This document shows positions 63,402 to 64,000 of a DNA stretch of 64,000 bases, in pieces. The notes under the pieces are model-generated. The model made no database searches. It was not told the origin of the DNA and saw only the letters and a program-made list of their open reading frames with translations. The position numbers and the translations under genes were made by a program. Origin of the DNA: Karalla daura (Eukaryota; Chordata; Actinopteri; Chaetodontiformes; Leiognathidae); contig CM055191.1 of NCBI GenBank assembly GCA_029224185.1, positions 19,791,760-19,855,759 of the forward strand. The letters run 5' to 3'. Numbering within the stretch: position 1 is the first letter of the stretch; every line of letters starts with the position of its first letter.

Positions 63402-63487
63402 CTAGAAATATAATAAAAGGTAAGAATGTGTCCTTGAACTAGAATGACAATTTTATGTAAGGATATGGTTTTAGTATGTATTCTTAC
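63402..63487 (-). other. slc52a3: slc52a3 short intron (86 bp)
   Basis: Very short intron between gtaaga and tttctag on the minus strand. It is near the lower size limit common in fish genomes. Confidence 0.9.
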
Positions 63488-64000
63488 CTAATGGGCATAA
63501 ACATGGCGATGAAGCAGGCCACTGGGTTGGCAACAGCTGCCATGGTTGCTGCCAGGTGGTAGGCCTTGTTGCCGTATGGCAGGCAGGAGTAAGACTGGAC
63601 CGAGGGCAACACTGCATTGGTCAGAGCATTGACCCAGGCCAGTGCTGCAAAAATGAACAGCACCTCCAGATTGCTGTACGTCCCCCTTCCAAAGGAGCTC
63701 CTGGGCTCCCTTCTGATGGCCTCCAGAGGGCTGAGCATGGGTTTCTGCTCCGGAGACTGTGTGTGCAGCGACAGACCTTGTTCTCTCTTCCCGGCATCCA
63801 GGTCACCACTGAAGTACAGGTCATTCTTCCTCTCCCGGGCCACAGCTGGGTGGTGGTTAAGCAGAATGAACGCCACCATGCACACCACCATCATGACACT
63901 GAGGAACAGGAAGAAGACCTGTGTGGAGAATTTGGCTGGCTGGTAGACAGCGACCAGTGCACCACTCTCGTCGAGTGCAGCATTATAAGCTGTTCTGTTG
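63488..64000 (-). CDS. slc52a3: slc52a3 large coding exon (partial): TM6-TM8
   Basis: This exon continues past the right edge of the window. Reading leftwards it encodes NRTAYNAALDESG, the TM6 region FFLFLSVMMVVCMVAFILL, a polar cytoplasmic loop of about 60 residues rich in Arg, Glu and Ser, TM7 (LEVLFIFAALAWVNALTNAV), the family motif LPSVQSYSCLPYGNKAYHLA, and TM8 (VANPVACFIAMF), ending MPI-R. The LPSVQ-YSCL-YG, AYHLAA and VANP motifs are signatures of SLC52 transporters, and the human SLC52A3 sequence is very similar. The exon ends AG followed by the donor gtaaga. The cytoplasmic loop is the least conserved part. SLC52A2 is the main alternative. Confidence 0.9.

Larger units (their letters stand above)
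61990..64000 (-). other. slc52a3: slc52a3 gene span (3' part)
   Basis: Partial minus-strand gene for a solute carrier family 52 riboflavin transporter. Three exons (63488 to beyond the window, 63278-63401, 62543-62755) join in frame and encode transmembrane segments 6-11 and the C-terminus. The 5' exons with segments 1-5 lie to the right of the window. Resemblance is stronger to human SLC52A3 (RFVT3) than to SLC52A2, notably in the last 70 residues. The gene points toward nfatc1. Confidence 0.87.

Noticed and set aside
62543..64000. Assignment of the riboflavin transporter to slc52a2
   Set aside because: The C-terminal exon aligns with human SLC52A3 (SYVKVxxGVxLRD, CGAxVQLGSLxGA, MFPLV) distinctly better than with SLC52A2 as I remember it. 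I keep SLC52A2 as an alternative because fish paralogue naming can differ.
1..64000. tRNA, rRNA, CRISPR, bacterial operon or intact transposon/retrovirus content
   Set aside because: I looked for tRNA B-box-like words, regularly spaced direct repeats, reverse transcriptase or transposase motifs and long terminal repeats on both strands. I found none that I could support.

Overview
The window is vertebrate genomic DNA, almost certainly from a teleost fish. It has long introns bounded by GT/AG, abundant CA/GT, TA and TAGA microsatellites, degenerate copies of dispersed repeats that I recognise from fish genomes, and fish-like variants of two well-known vertebrate proteins. I see no prokaryotic signals and no intact mobile element.

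About 80% of the window is the 3' part of one plus-strand gene, nfatc1 (nuclear factor of activated T cells, calcineurin-dependent 1). I can place eight coding exons with compatible splice phases: 631-790, 9363-9565, 12628-12800, 13771-13911, 22675-22730, 24787-24919, 31204-31836 and 49177-49232 (stop at 49230-49232). They correspond to exons 4-11 of the mammalian gene. Together they encode 517 residues: the whole Rel-homology DNA-binding domain (RHR-N and the IPT/RHR-C part), the KRKR nuclear localisation signal, and the long isoform-C tail with its two SUMO motifs. Exons 1-3, with the calcineurin-docking and SP-repeat regulatory region and both promoters, lie to the left of the window. The 3'UTR probably runs to an AATAAA at 51078.

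From about 51.1 to 62.0 kb the DNA is mostly intergenic. It holds simple repeats, two hairpin-forming sequences, two diverged copies of one dispersed repeat family (56000-56290 and 61670-61970), and a short cluster of gene-start-like signals around 60.4-61.4 kb that I cannot assign.

The right end (about 62.0-64.0 kb, minus strand) holds the last three coding exons of a riboflavin transporter, best matched to SLC52A3 (RFVT3). They encode transmembrane segments 6-11 and the C-terminus. The two genes are convergent (tail to tail). In humans NFATC1 is on chromosome 18 and SLC52A3 on chromosome 20, so this neighbourhood differs from the mammalian one.

The two genes have no evident functional link. 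I found no convincing undescribed system. The most useful leads are a possible intron-9 read-through short isoform of nfatc1, the conserved SUMO motifs of the long tail, the unexplained signals at 60.4-61.4 kb, and the hairpin structures at 18.8 and 52.6 kb.
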